Source: Mactra quadrangularis
Lineage: Eukaryota > Mollusca > Bivalvia > Venerida > Mactridae
DNA: 64,000 nucleotides
Assembly (NCBI GenBank): GCA_025267735.1
Contig: CM046307.1
Span: forward strand, 49,271,395 to 49,335,394
Direction: 5' to 3'
The translations under genes and the position numbers were made by a program. The notes below the pieces were generated by a model, which did not search any database, was not told the DNA's origin, and worked only from the letters and a program-made list of their open reading frames with translations. This document shows, one piece after another, positions 21,507 to 33,517 of the stretch. The stretch's first letter is position 1. Every line of letters begins with the position of its first letter.

Positions 21507-21679
21507 CGGAGCCCCTAAAGTGACATTTTGAAATACTTTTTTTCACAATTATTTCGTCAAAACGAAATGATATTTCGTAAAAATGAAATGATATTTCTCA
21601 AAAACGAAATGATATTACGTTTAAGCGAAATAATTGTGAAAATTTAAGAAGTATTTCAAATGTCACTTTAGGGGCTCCG
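21507..21679. mobile_element. TA-flanked MITE with ~50 bp inverted ends
   Basis: CGGAGCCCCTAAAGTGACAT at the left is exactly mirrored at the right; TA is at 21505-21506 and 21680-21681. The interior has three tandem AACGAAATGATATT-like units. Confidence 0.9.
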
Positions 21680-21684
21680 TACAT

Positions 21685-22530
21685 TAAAGATGTTTTTAAG
21701 GTAAATTTAGAAACAAATGAAATAACGTATAGTCTGTGACTTATTTACAGATTTAAGACATTTATATACATGTACCTAAAAAGTCTGGCTAATTTCAACT
21801 CAAAACAAACTTCATATATATATACTGTTGGCCAGTAACATTGTAACAATGACAGACTTATATTGCAATGTACCTATTTACTTACCTGTTTACTCATCAT
21901 TTTGTTGTACTAATGTACGAAATCATATTCTATATTTTCTAAATATTCACCCATATACATGTATATAAAACCCCATAAAGTGGAATTAAAGAGTATAAAT
22001 AAATAGATGACAAACATACTATAAAAGACAAGACAATTTAGATACTATGAGAAATGACCTGAGTACAAACTTTATATCGTATAGAATCACTGATGTCAGT
22101 ATTTTAAAGTTACTTTTCCTTATTTGATTACATGTACTTTGTATATTATGAAATACATTTGTATTTGACTATGTATGTATTGTATGTCACATGTCAGAGA
22201 CCGGTGGCCTATATCTCAATAAATTTATTTGTATGAAGCGGGACATAAATTCATTTTCGCATAGTCACTTGTGGAAATAAAGCCAACCAAGTACATGGTG
22301 ACAAATCTAAATGAATCAATGTAATTTCTCAAAATAGTAAAAAGACCATACCAAATCAAATCTTTGTTTAGCGTCCGGTTATTTTTCAAAATCTACCTTC
22401 AAGACAGGAAGACTGCCCGAGCAAAAATAAACACAGTTCTAGGTTAATACCTTAATCTCTGATTTCACCTTTCGGCTTTATCAGTTTGGTAATTAACTAA
22501 TTATTAGTTACTTTTGTATTAGTTGTGACC
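21685..22530. other. Non-coding stretch
   Basis: Nothing recognisable. Confidence 0.45.
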
Positions 22531-22537
22531 ACAATCG

Positions 22538-23215
22538 GTCGGGGACCACAATGGAAATAAGAGATTTATCTCTTTTTTGTCCCCGGTATCGATGTGCATG
22601 ACATAAGATTATGGCATTTTACCAGGAGCGTAACGGTTAACCGATATACCGGTTAATATTGCAATACGAATTCTCACGGTTTTTAACCGGTTCGTTTTTC
22701 CTTGAACCGGTTTTTTTTGTAGTTGTATGTCACACTGTTTATTTTGAACAAAATCTAAAACTTAAATATTTAAATAAGCAAATAAGCACTAAAATGTGTT
22801 GGATTCTTGAAATCATCTTACTGAGCCTAAAAGGATAAACATTTAGTCAAATGAGAGAAAAAACATCTTCAAAAGTCCGTTTCAAAGTACATGTACTTAT
22901 TTTTCTAACATATAGACCATTTTACACAAGTAATTCAAACATTTGAATAAAGATCATTTGAAAATACACATATGCATGTTATGCTGATCCAATTAAGACG
23001 ATGCGCATGCATTAATTCGTGCTTTGCATGTCTACCCCCAAAAACCGGTACGTATTGCAATATATTGCAATACGGGTTTTGCATATCGCAATATATTGCA
23101 ATACTTTTTTACCGTATTGTTACACCCCTACATTTTACTTACTGTGGTATTCACCATTTGTATGTCATGTGTCATGTCATTGTTACAGAAATAAAATTAT
23201 TATTTATTATTGAAC
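22538..23215 (+). mobile_element. LINE 3'-end-like fragment split by a hAT MITE
   Basis: GGGGACCACAATGGAAATAA and TCTCTTTTTTGTCCCCGGTA match the fragment near 5741. The body resumes after the insertion at 23139 and ends in AGAAATAAAATTATTA. Confidence 0.5.
22623..23130. mobile_element. hAT-like MITE, 508 bp, with perfect 8 bp target duplication
   Basis: CATTTTAC flanks both ends (22615-22622 and 23131-23138). The termini CAGGAGCGTAACGGTTAACC and GTATTGTTACACCCCTA are a degenerate inverted pair. Sub-terminal ACCGGTT and ATTGCAATA repeats are typical of this group. No transposase is present. Confidence 0.88.
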
Positions 23216-23297
23216 TATTGTTTATGAGTGTATGTGTACTTGCTACGAGGTTTTATAGCGTAAGTTATTGTTTAATTTAATTCTACTGTCATTGTAA

Positions 23298-23421
23298 TCC
23301 CGCTGATTTGAATAGTTGAAGTATTTGTTCAACAATCCCTATACATAAATGTGGGTATCTATCTTTATCTATCATGAGTACAGATGTACTGTTTTGAGTA
23401 TTTAAATCAGTGGGGTTACTG
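23298..23421 (+). mobile_element. Small MITE (CCCGCTGATTT family), copy 1
   Basis: CCCGCTGATTTGAATA is mirrored by GAGTATTTAAATCAGTGGGG. The inner block CTATCATGAGTAC and the trailing TGTATGCGCCA are shared with copy 2. Confidence 0.7.
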
Positions 23422-23429
23422 TATGCGCC

Positions 23430-24200
23430 AGAGATAGTTGAATAAAATTTCAAAAATACGGGTTTAAAATGTCGTTTCCTTATTTGAAAAGTCAAAAACC
23501 TACCGCCTATGAACGCTAAATAGAAAATCAATTGTATTGCCCTAGTATAATGACAATATAAAACCTTAAAATTCCTAAGTAAACTTGAAATGTTGTAATA
23601 AAAGGTTTTTAATGGTTTCCTGAATAAATCACTAATGGCTCCATTATCACAACCTAATTACAATATAGCTCAGTATTGATTTTAAGTACATATGTAATAA
23701 TTGCCAACTTAATAGCTTGCTACAAAAAATGAACAACATTAGCATTGATTTTACCGTCCATTCATAACACTTGTATTCATTTTTATAATATATTTATGTT
23801 TGTTTTGTCAAATGGAAATTAGAAAACTCATTTATAATGTTATTATACTGACAACTATGTAGGTGAAAGTTAAAACTTTTAGGAACCTGAAGTGAATGAT
23901 GTATGCGTCTTTGACATCGGAAAGTAGCTCGTTTAAACCATCGTCGGTTATCCCTCAATGCATTTACCCGCTATAAGCTGCGGACGTTATGTATGGAATG
24001 TAACGAAAGAAAGTACTGTAGTTGATGACGATGTTGAAAACAAAGTTTTCAAATTCCTGACACCCAAGACGAAACTTGAAAACTTTCACCAATGTTTCTG
24101 TGTATTTTTTACGTTGTGATTCTAGACATCAATGAATTTATTACTCTGAATGGCTTTGGTTAGTTCAGTCGAGATGTGTGTTCTCAAGTAGAAGTGGTGC
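23430..24200. other. Non-coding stretch
   Basis: No exon or element boundary recognised. Confidence 0.45.
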
Positions 24201-24207
24201 ATACAAT

Positions 24208-24338
24208 AACCCAACTGATTTAAATACTCAATATTTGTTTTATTATTCCCCATTCATATAAACATGTATACGAGTACATTGTATCTTTTTATCAATCATG
24301 AGTACTGTGGTACTATAGTGAGTATTTTAATCAGCGGG
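24208..24338 (+). mobile_element. Small MITE (CCCGCTGATTT family), copy 2
   Basis: AACCCAACTGATTTAAATAC is mirrored by GAGTATTTTAATCAGCGGGG. It lies in the same orientation as copy 1, 0.9 kb away. Confidence 0.7.
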
Positions 24339-24400
24339 GTTAAATGTATGCGCCACCTTTGACAGTTGAATTGAATTCAAAAGTTCTAACTGCTAATGTA

Positions 24401-24773
24401 CAGTGCCCAAAGTTTGGAGACATTTTCAGATTGTAGACTTACTGAATAGCTTTTATCTAAAATTTGGCAACTGCTTATTTTAAAATGCTTTGTAGTTTTT
24501 GCATTATTTATCTGTTATCATTATAATTATACCTGAAACTACGAAAATAATATAAAAGCTTTGTTATGGGAATGTAATTGCAGTAAACATGATCACAGTT
24601 TGGAGGCTTTAAGATGTCAGATGCTAAATCTTATAAAATGTGTTGCATTCATATAATTTGTTTTCATTTTATCACAAACCATACTAAAATATATTAAAAG
24701 ATTATTCTTCAATTATAATCACCAAAATTTAAGAAGTGTACTAAATTTTGTCTTCAAATGTTGGTGGGTACAA
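24401..24773 (+). mobile_element. TA-flanked mariner-type MITE (AAAGTTTGGAGAC family), copy 1
   Basis: The left end CAGTGCCCAAAGTTTGGAGA is mirrored by TCTTCAAATGTTGGTGGGTAC. TA lies on both sides. Related copies are at 36492-36867 (opposite orientation) and 57879-58547. Confidence 0.8.
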
Positions 24774-25132
24774 TATATACAATGTATACATTTGTATGAT
24801 CGGTGCATACTACCTTGTTGTATAGTGATATCAGCTTTTGAACGCAGCATTGTCCTCCAATTTTCATACATTGACGATTTGTCAACATTATAAAAGATAA
24901 GATAAAAAGAGCAGACAAATATTTCAACTAAGATTACAATCTATAATGTTTATTATAAAAATCTCAATGGTAAATCTATAACAGTATGCATAGTTGGTAT
25001 CATGATTAGTTCTTTCTTACAATTAGCTTGTTGATACCACAGGTGATTGTGTCACAGTTATAGTGGCCCTGCTTCACTCTGAGTATTCATACGGAACTTC
25101 TCGACCATTCACTACGCTTACTTGTCTCGGAC

Positions 25133-25213
25133 ATATCGAGGGCTTAACGAAACACTATTGTAACTCCCTTAATTTTCAATGGAGTTACATTAGTTTTCAT
25201 TCAGCTCTCGATA
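25133..25213. mobile_element. Small fold-back, ends ATATCGAG
   Basis: ATATCGAGGGCTTAACGAAA and TTGTAACTCC are mirrored by GGAGTTACAT and CAGCTCTCGATAT. It is 81 bp long and probably a MITE. Confidence 0.65.
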
Positions 25214-25961
25214 TTTAGACGCCATTTTGAAACTACCTTAAAACTAAATGTCCTAACAAAATGCTCTAACCGATGTTGAAGTAAATAAATCCAAGACAGT
25301 TTAGGCGCTGATTAATGTAATGTTTTTGTCCATTAATGTGAATTGCACGATTCAATGATGGCGCTGAGCAATATTTAGATACATATACATGTATAATTTC
25401 GCCATGTCTACTTCATTTCGCCAAAAATTCTCCATTGCGTGTTTCAGTCATACAGTCCCAAAGTGCAACGAGTAGTAAGCACAGGAACCAGAAATGTCCT
25501 GAATGCGTAAATTAGTTCGAAAAAAAACGAGGGCATGTTATCTCCCTTTTGGTTGATTTATAGAATGACTAAAGGGTGGTAACTAGAAAACTAAAACTTC
25601 GACACTCAATTGCGTTTGGACAGTATACAGAATTTAATCCAACAAAACTCACGCAGCATCTTAAAGTGAAAAAGGCATTCGTCTTTTCCATACTATACAG
25701 TGACGTTTAGTCTAACAATATTAACACGAGCTTGAAAAAAAATTAGATACTTCTCTTAGATTAAATTATGAATTTCTGATAGGATATGTACGACAGTACA
25801 TGTGGTCAGTATTATATTGTAGGCAGACACGCATTCACAAGAAATCTCATTTATCCAATGTGCCAATAGCGACGTTAGATCAACAGTAGGTATATTTTTT
25901 ACGAAAGTGGTGTCGGGATTCATCGAAACGCTCCGATAATAATATATTCAAACAAAGCCTA

Positions 25962-26220
25962 GTGGTGCTTTTCACTAAAAAATCTTACGATAAAAATTAT
26001 CGTAAGTCAAAAAGCAAGAAACATTGATAATACATGTACGGTCATATTTTGGCATATCGATTTCACTCTTTTATTAAATTACATGTATGTAGAATATTGT
26101 ATACCTATTGAATATCATATCATAGTAATGTCTACTATCCATCTGACTTTGAACTGCAAAATTTATGAAATTCACTTACGATAACATTTTTCGTAAGATT
26201 TTTTTTGTGAAAAGGTGCAC
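25962..26220. mobile_element. MITE with GTGGTGCTTTTCAC ends
   Basis: The left arm GTGGTGCTTTTCAC, then ATCTTACGATAA, is mirrored by TCGTAAGATT and GTGAAAAGGTGCAC. The interior is AT-rich and non-coding. Confidence 0.7.
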
Positions 26221-26763
26221 AGGTTAATACTGTTTGTATTATACAGAATTTATTTATAATATCATAAGCGGTCTCGTTACATCGTTCTATACAATAACCT
26301 GTGGTTGATACAAGAAATAATACAATGAACATGTCTAGTCGTTGATGACAATATAAGAACGTGTATTGTTCTTATAATAAAGTTATATAATTGTACTATC
26401 AACGCTAAACATTGTCTCATCATCGACCTACAGAAATATGGAGCATTCATATTCCTATTCAACAAAATCAGTCCTTATTTCGTCTGACTTTTTTTACTTC
26501 CCTTTTCAACAGAAAAGTCATGAGGTGGACGGCTACCCCTTCCTTTAGTTTATGAAATGTACACGAGATTCATTTACAATGAACAGCTGCATGTACTTCC
26601 TAAATATTATACAGAAAAGTACCACTATTAGGAGCATAATATATGGACATTTTTTACCAAATAAAGCATTTATGACTAAAATGGAACTTTTTTGTATCAT
26701 GGCTGATAGCTAAGCTAGTACCAATAACCCCATCATCAATGAGGTTACCGAGATGTTATAGTG

Positions 26764-26804
26764 ATATGAAGTCAGCGACTTTAACCACTCGACCACACGG
26801 AGGG
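26764..26804 (-). pseudogene. tRNA-like A-box fragment
   Basis: On the - strand CCGTGTGGTCGAGTGGTTAA followed by GTCGCTGACTTC looks like the first half of a Ser/Leu-type tRNA. No matching B box follows at tRNA distance. It is probably a decayed SINE head. Confidence 0.35.
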
Positions 26805-26943
26805 TTTTTAAAACATAAGTATAATTACATGCAAAATCGTACAAATAAATGAACGTCAAATTATTATTTTTAAGCATTATATTAACAAGGTTATAAATAT
26901 TGATATTTTGTGCCGATATTATTTAAAGTCTCTTTTAACAATA

Positions 26944-27164
26944 AGGCCACAACAAATTGATCATATGTTCTATGGATTCGCTCGCACCTTAATTTTGACG
27001 GTTTTTACAAAAAAAAAATATTTTTATTTCCTCGCTCGCTCATAAAAATTTTGTCAAACCGCTATATAAAGCAAGTGAATAAAGACTTTTTTTTTGTCTT
27101 CGCTCGCTCGCCCAATTTTTTTTCAGAAAAATCCATAGAACATATGATCAACTTGTTGTGGCCT
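26944..27164. mobile_element. MITE with 36 bp ends (GATCATATGTTCTATGGAT)
   Basis: AGGCCACAACAAATTGATCA is mirrored by TGATCAACTTGTTGTGGCCT. The interior has TCGCTCGCTC runs on both sides and a TTTTTTTGTC spacer. It belongs to a family that looks frequent in bivalves; a single end is at 14287-14400. Confidence 0.85.
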
Positions 27165-27970
27165 AAACGCAATATAAAGAAGCAGACATTTTTTAACAAA
27201 TACAGATGTTTGACATCCATGCTACCCGTGGGTGTCAAATTGACAATAATAAAACTAGACCTAGCTACAGTCTTATTGTACAAAACTACCACAAAATCTG
27301 CTATTTGTCATATAGCAAAAAATAATCACTGCGAGACAAGTTCTGTTCCACTATCTTTATAACAGTTACGGATACTGTTTTTGTCAGTAAAATATTCATT
27401 TAAAACGTTATAAGCGACATTTCTCATGGGCTTTCTATACAATGACCTGTGATTATACCGTACAAACTATATTCTGGGAAAATATTTCACTAACTGATAA
27501 AGGCACCAAAATTTGCACGATTGTCAATAAGATGATACTTTTTCAACAACAAAAAACCCATAACTTTGGCCATTGCAGTAAATTTCCACCATTATCAATA
27601 TTTGGCGGTTTTTCTTATATGTTTCCTGACTTATTTTCTTATTATTCCGCTAAATTATCATGGAGTAAGCTTACATACATCTCAGACAACATAATAAAAT
27701 CCATCTAAACCTTTGCACTGTATTTGTATCAACACACAAAGTCTTAACTTACAAACGGTGAAACAAAGTCAGAATATCAACTGAATATTGTTGTACTTAC
27801 AATTCCAGAAATAATCCTCGAATGAAAAATTCAAAACTTAAAGGGTATACGTCTATAACTCACAGACAAATCCACATAAATTTAGTACATTGTATAATTC
27901 ATTATTGGTCAAGCATTTCAATGTAATCCAACGACATGGCAACAAAACGATTGTGTTTGGTCATAACGCT
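27165..27970. other. 3' flank of gene 2, non-coding
   Basis: No second gene is seen. No canonical AATAAA (on the - strand) was found close to the stop of gene 2. Confidence 0.45.
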
Positions 27971-27972
27971 AT

Positions 27973-28956
27973 TTATGCCTTTGCGGTTGTTGGTCGTTTT
28001 GTTTTAGTACGTTCCTGTTTCTTCTGCTTCGTGGTATTCTTTGAATTTTTGGCAGTATTATTAGGTCCAGAAAGTCGAGAACTAGCACGTGAAAACGCTG
28101 TCGGTGGTGGTTGGTAACTTTTCGGTCGTTTTAATTGTGTTCCACCTTTATTGCGTTCATTCAGTTGCGCACGAGCGCGTTCACTTAACATTCTATTTTC
28201 GCAGACGACAGTTCCGTCTGGTAAAGTTGTAGGGACAATACCATATCGTTCATACAAATCTTGCCGCGCTTTTTCTGTATTGGTCATTTGTTTTAACGTA
28301 TGTTGTAACATTGACCAATTCAATTTGGTTGACTGTAACTTATGTTCCATCACCGTTTCGTTTACTCCTCTTTTAAGAACTTTCCAACCACGTTTAGCAC
28401 ATACTTGTACAACACTTTCAGGCTCAGCGTTCTCTTTATTCTCTGCTTCCTCCAATAGCTTCTGAGCTTCTTCGAGTTCCCTTTCTTCTTGGCCCTTCTG
28501 TGTAGCCACGTGCAACATTCTAGAAGCCATCATTGTTGAACGTGCCATATTGTTCAGTTTTTGTTTCAGTATAGTATATCCCTTAGTGTTACCGTATTCA
28601 GTATTCCCATACATATCCACCATCACTTTCTGGAATGTTCCACTAGCCACAAATTTAGGTTTTGGTTTCTTTCGTGAATAGTCCTGACTACTACTGTCTA
28701 TGGTTTTTATGCATTCCTCAAATGCAGCCCATGCTTGGGCCGGTGTTACCTTTTCTACACTTCTACTAGATAAGTTATTATCCTCGTCAGAATCAAGGTT
28801 TATTAATTCAATATCATCTTTCTCACTTGCTAAACTAATCCGTGAACCTCTCGATGCTCTGTTACGCGGTTTCACTGGCCGTTTTATTAACGACGAGGAA
28901 CTACTTTTCCTAGTCAGTGCCGACATGTTGGTTATCTTCAACAAAATTTCCTTCAA
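27973..28956 (-). CDS. Uncharacterised 327-residue basic, helical protein, single exon in this window
   Basis: One ATG-to-TAA frame of 327 codons, with codon bias and GC content clearly above the AT-rich flanks. A second Met at residue 11 (M-S-A-L-T-R-K, then a serine run) is an equally plausible start. In order: a basic Ser/Arg N-terminus (17-46), an acidic patch (47-60), T-P-A-Q-A-W-A-A-F-E-E-C (71-82), a helical and charged stretch with coiled-coil potential (about 128-178), a K-R-G-W-K-V-L block (188-194), a likely ordered segment with Y-G-I-V-P-T-T-L-P-D-G-T-V-V (238-251), and a Lys/Thr-rich tail ending R-P-T-T-A-K-A. I do not recognise the family. Basic Lys-Arg-Pro-Thr tails of this kind occur in ciliary and microtubule proteins, but that is only a hint. 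An AG at the end of ATATAGATTTTAG, about 20 nt upstream of the first ATG, could be a splice acceptor, so a non-coding first exon is possible. Confidence 0.8.
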   Translation of the reverse strand: MKEILLKITNMSALTRKSSSSSLIKRPVKPRNRASRGSRISLASEKDDIELINLDSDEDNNLSSRSVEKVTPAQAWAAFEECIKTIDSSSQDYSRKKPKPKFVASGTFQKVMVDMYGNTEYGNTKGYTILKQKLNNMARSTMMASRMLHVATQKGQEERELEEAQKLLEEAENKENAEPESVVQVCAKRGWKVLKRGVNETVMEHKLQSTKLNWSMLQHTLKQMTNTEKARQDLYERYGIVPTTLPDGTVVCENRMLSERARAQLNERNKGGTQLKRPKSYQPPPTAFSRASSRLSGPNNTAKNSKNTTKQKKQERTKTKRPTTAKA

Positions 28957-28959
28957 CTA

Positions 28960-30165
28960 AAATCTATATACGTATTTGTAATAACATCATATCAATCTGC
29001 TCGCATTTGGGCGAGATAATTTTTAAAAAATACATTTTTATCATCAGCATACTTTAAAAAAACCCACATTAATCCTGAACATTTCGCACTATATTTGTAT
29101 ATAAGGTTATTAACTACGCCTTAATTTATATTCATTACATGAATATATATCGTTCAGCTTCATCAAACTCTTCGAAGCAATCCCTAAGTGCTATATTATA
29201 CCCCGAGTATTTCAATGTATCAATTCAGGTGTAAAATGCGATGAATGGAGCCATTAATGTCACGTGAATAAACGGCTGGTTGTCGGGGCATCTTAATTTA
29301 CTATTCCATCGTTCAAATATGAATAGCTAATCTATTAATTCCTTTTACAGTTTTTGTATACACTCAAAAGCCGTTATGAGGCCAAGTCCCAATAGTATCT
29401 ACATAAAAGAACGTGTATCAAAACTCGAGGGGGCTTTATTTATTAATCAATAAGTTCTATACAATCACCAGTCAATGGTATGTCAAATACACTTAACAGA
29501 TCATGGACAGACATGAAAGATGCGGATAATTTGCAAATATTATATCAAATAATAATTTTGATACTTTTTTAAAGCACTAATAAAGAAAAATGTTACATTA
29601 GTTCGTAATATAAGATTGGATAAAGGTTTTGTGGAATTTGTATTGGAATATCTATATCATTGTTATAATTGATTATTTATTTTTTTGTATACGACCGACT
29701 ATTAAATATCTTAGCCTTGATTTTAATATCTGCAAATATTATACAATGATATAGCTAGATTTTGCTCTCTTTTAAAAATGCTGGTTTTTTCGAACACTGT
29801 GGTCATTAAATCTCACATAGACAAAAATAATATTTACGATCAAATATTAGTTTAGAAGGCACAGCTTTATCGGGTTCTTTATCGACTTCATCAATGCAGA
29901 GGGAAGCAGGTCGCACGTGCCCCCTCTCCCCTACTCACCAGCACAACTGGTCCGGTCATATCAATTGACACCGATATAAATGAAAAAGGCACAAAAATAA
30001 ATTGGCTCCTTAAAAGAGAACATAACTGCTCAACGATTCGCTCAACTTGCCTGTAAAACCATTCAATAATTTTCTGAAATAGTTCAGATTTGCACCATTT
30101 ACTCGAACATTGTATTTGCAATGATTCCATTTTCACAATATATGGTTTAAAAAAAATTAAAACAG
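28960..30165. other. 5' flank of gene 2, non-coding
   Basis: It contains a GTCACGTGA E-box-like palindrome near 29260, which may be regulatory for gene 2. Otherwise nothing is recognised. Confidence 0.4.
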
Positions 30166-30171
30166 CGTTCA

Positions 30172-30483
30172 ACGCCTTCGCAACAAATTGTATAGGTCAT
30201 ATCACGGCGGTCAGTTAACCTACTCATCGGTCCTGGAAAGACTAAATCTCTTGAGTTAGCTATTAACCAGTTACTAAGCGCAAACTTATGTAAGTGACTG
30301 ACAACTGCCCTACATGATTAAGAATCCGTGATATAAAGGAGAGTGGATGTAGAAGTCCATGACCAAACTCCACGAAAGTATGCCCCGCCCGAGAATCGAA
30401 CCCAAGATACCTCGATCAGTAGACTTGAGTGCTACCAGAGACATAGATAGCTATGCTACCACCAGTTACTGAGCTAGCCGGAG
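30172..30483 (-). mobile_element. SINE family B, nearly complete
   Basis: On the - strand it starts with a GCTAGCTCAGTAACTGG head and keeps GGGTTCGATTCTC (B box). The body matches 38353-38666. A ~23 bp duplication of the head (GGTAGCATAGCTATC) is inserted. The TTTG tail is missing. Confidence 0.8.
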
Positions 30484-30989
30484 TGAGTGAAGTAATTAAT
30501 GTTTATTTTAATTTTTATTAATCCAGAAGTACTCAAATTTGCACTATTTATACAACTCACCCAACACCCTGGCATATCTATAGGTTGTAGGAATATGAAC
30601 AGTGTTTAATTTTATCATTCGAATGTTTCTGATGGTGGTTTATTTACGGGCGGACTTTGATTTTTCGTGAGGAGGAAAGATTTAATATTAATTGTTCTTA
30701 ACCACCCATGGCGTGACAACAAGTTCTTAGATTTACGCCATTACACTGAAATAATATCATTTTCCACCATGAAAGTGGTATTTCTTCCGAACACACTTTA
30801 TCTTATCAATTATGGTTCATCTTATATAACTATATGTATATACAATGTACATGTACATGAAAAACAAACCATGGCCATCACTGTTTTTCTGTCATGATAT
30901 CAATTGCATCTGTCCCACTTGATATGCAATTAAAAAGAATGTTTCTTTTTCAAGGCATCAGCCCTGATGAAGCCGATAGGTTTTAAACC

Positions 30990-31375
30990 AACTTTTTAGC
31001 TCACCTGAGCTAGCTCAGGATAAGCTTTTATGACCAGTGAATGTCTGCTGTTCGTCGTCCGTTCACATTTGTTTTTGAACACTCTAGTCATCACACTTTG
31101 CCTTAATTATCATCAAACTTTGTGAGAATGCTTGTCTAGATAATTGCTCGGATTGGTTTGAACATGTGTAATCTTGGAAAATAGAAAAATCTTACTAACA
31201 CTCTAGTGGCTACTTTTTTATCCAAATATCCCGAAAATTGGCCTGAAAAGAATGTTTTGATTATTCCTAGGTCAAGTTCGAATATATGTCACATGGGGTC
31301 AAAAACTAGACCACGCAGCCTTAATGGTACTCAGTTGAGCGATAAATTATGGCTATCATGGCTCTTTTGTTTTTT
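30990..31375 (+). mobile_element. Degenerate molluscan repeat starting TTAGCTCACCTGAGC
   Basis: It begins TTTTTAGCTCACCTGAGC and continues with TGCTGTTCGTCGTCCGTTCA. It ends with CATGGCTCTTTTGTTTTT, the counterpart of the CTCTTGTTTTT end at 17645. Non-coding. Confidence 0.65.
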
Positions 31376-31379
31376 TTTT

Positions 31380-31950
31380 ACTTCAATCCATTTAAAACAA
31401 ATTTACAATAATTTTAAGATATACATGTAAGTATCAAGATTAATTTGAAATGACTTTATAATTCAACAGTTCAAAGGGGAAGCATAAAGTCCCAAGACTT
31501 ATTTCAAATGGGGTACTATGTCTTCAAAATTTAAACCTTTAAATACACAAATGTAAAAGAGTGATTATTTTTTACTTTTTCGAAGTTTTACTTTATGCAA
31601 GGGGGGATAACTAATATTAGTTTCGTACTACGTGTACACAGTTACTTACCTCTATATTTAATCCTATATGTAATTGAATATTAATACATGTACATGGCGG
31701 GAAAATGTCGTGTTATTCAGTGATTTTATTAAGAAAAGCTGGTCTAAGCTTATTTTAGTGACTGACCACAATTATTTGTCAGAGCAATTCATTACTTAGC
31801 AAGATTTCATTTATATATAGAAATTATACTTAAACATTGATTTAAAACTTGATATTTACATTTTACTTCGAATAATAAGATACATAGATATAGAATTGGA
31901 CGTAAAAAATATTATCATCTAAATATTGTATATAACATCAGGGATCATAT
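31380..31950. other. Non-coding stretch
   Basis: Nothing recognised apart from TACATGTACATG strings. Confidence 0.45.
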
Positions 31951-31953
31951 ATA

Positions 31954-32071
31954 TAGGGTCCTTGATAACATCAGACAAAAAAATTAAAGTTGAGAAGAGT
32001 TACATCTTGTTGTTGAACATAACACATCCAAACTACATTTATTTATAGGTACACACAAATCAAGGACCCTA
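31954..32071. mobile_element. Small MITE, ends TAGGGTCCTTGAT
   Basis: TAGGGTCCTTGAT is exactly mirrored by ATCAAGGACCCTA, 118 bp overall. Confidence 0.65.
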
Positions 32072-32074
32072 GAT

Positions 32075-33085
32075 CTAGAATATTATATTTAATAAATACT
32101 TGAAACAAAGAAAAAATAACTACAGCAACGTTGCCAAGATATGAACCCATTTTCTTTGAAGATAACATTTTCAAAAATCACCGCACATAAATTAACATAA
32201 TGAACACTAGATAAATGGCTTATTTGTTGTCATGTACAAATAAGATTATACAAATTTAATCGTTTCGTCTCCGTCAAAATTGGTGTTGAAAGGTAACGTG
32301 CCCGAAGTTATGGAAAATCCGTCTTTAGTCCCCAAGTAGGCCTACTTATATTTGGACAAAGGGAGGTAACTGTGTAAAAGTTTCCTTTTCACGCGGAAGT
32401 TAAAATAAGTGTATCATAAAATAGTCCGCGCAGTGAAAGCTAAACATACATAGTCAGTTGGTTATTTGTTTGAGTTATACTTTTTGTATGGTTTCAAAAA
32501 CATTTAACCATAACCGTTCATTCGTCTGCTACTCTTTATCAGTAAAAAAAAAATCTGAATTACATAGCGAAAAGAAAGCAGCATCCTTTTCTTTGGTAAG
32601 GATACCATCCGAGGAAATCCGCATGTAATTTCTTCTTCCTGTTTTTGATTTTGAGTAAAATTTCACTTGTTTTGAGATTTTGTAAGTATTCTACGTGTTT
32701 TCATGTCTTAAATCTTACTTATCATCAACTTTTATATATGTCGTGATAACTTCCATTCACTGTCAAGCTGAATATTCTCTTAGTTGTATGATTTTGGTCA
32801 TGGAGTGGTATACTCCACCCAAATTTTCATTTCTAAATTTAAAGCATGATTGTTTTCTTGAATATTTTCTTATCCCTGACACTTTTCCTCTTCTCAAGTT
32901 GCTCAAGAGAAATCATAATCTTCCCATGCGAGCACGTTTGAAAGTATTTTTAATAACTAGCACGTCTTCAGTTTTTCTTGGGTATAGTATAGTCTAAATA
33001 AAGTTTTGTACGGTCAGACTCGGGCAACCTAGTGTTAAAATTAGTGTTGAGCCCTGTAAAGGTGATTTGTTTTTGACACACTTGT
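32075..33085. other. Non-coding stretch upstream of the p85 exon
   Basis: Strong donor-like GTAAGT (32682) and GTAAGG (about 32597) sites lie in slightly CG-richer sequence (CCGCGCAGTG near 32425). A non-coding first exon of the p85 gene could lie here, but nothing in the sequence proves it. The 100-codon frame at 32695-32997 shows no domain. Confidence 0.3.
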
Positions 33086-33089
33086 AATG

Positions 33090-33517
33090 CAGTGTTTATT
33101 CTAGGCTGCGGGATCGTGGGTATCCCCCACTTTGATAGAAAATCCCCCAGATTTTCAACGATGTGCGGGACAAATCACCCACTTTAAATCATGTCGCAAA
33201 AATTTAAAGATTAATTTAGTCTTACCAAGGACCCTATCCTTGGTCTTTCATTTTTATACCCATAAAATTTTGTATTTTCTTGGTGAAAGTAAAACAAAAC
33301 CATGACAGAAAGAGTTGTTTTTTGTATCCCGCATTTGATTGATAGTGCAAGAACTAGTCAAATTATGATTACATTCAGTGATTCATTTTGCCGTAGTCCT
33401 GCGTCTCTAGCTTTTTACCCCGGACGCAATTAATTCAAAATTTTTTTCCAAATCCCCTCATTTATTCAAGAAGTGGGGGAGATCCCCCACATTATTCAAA
33501 TCCTAGAATAAACACGG
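33090..33517. mobile_element. MITE, ends CAGTGTTTATTCTAGG
   Basis: CAGTGTTTATTCTAGG is mirrored by CCTAGAATAAACACGG. Inner ATCCCCCACTT and AAGTGGGGGAGATCCCCCAC blocks pair as a sub-terminal inverted repeat. Confidence 0.75.

Noticed and set aside
32695..32997. 100-codon frame
   Set aside because: AT-rich composition, no recognisable motif and no supporting promoter or splice evidence.
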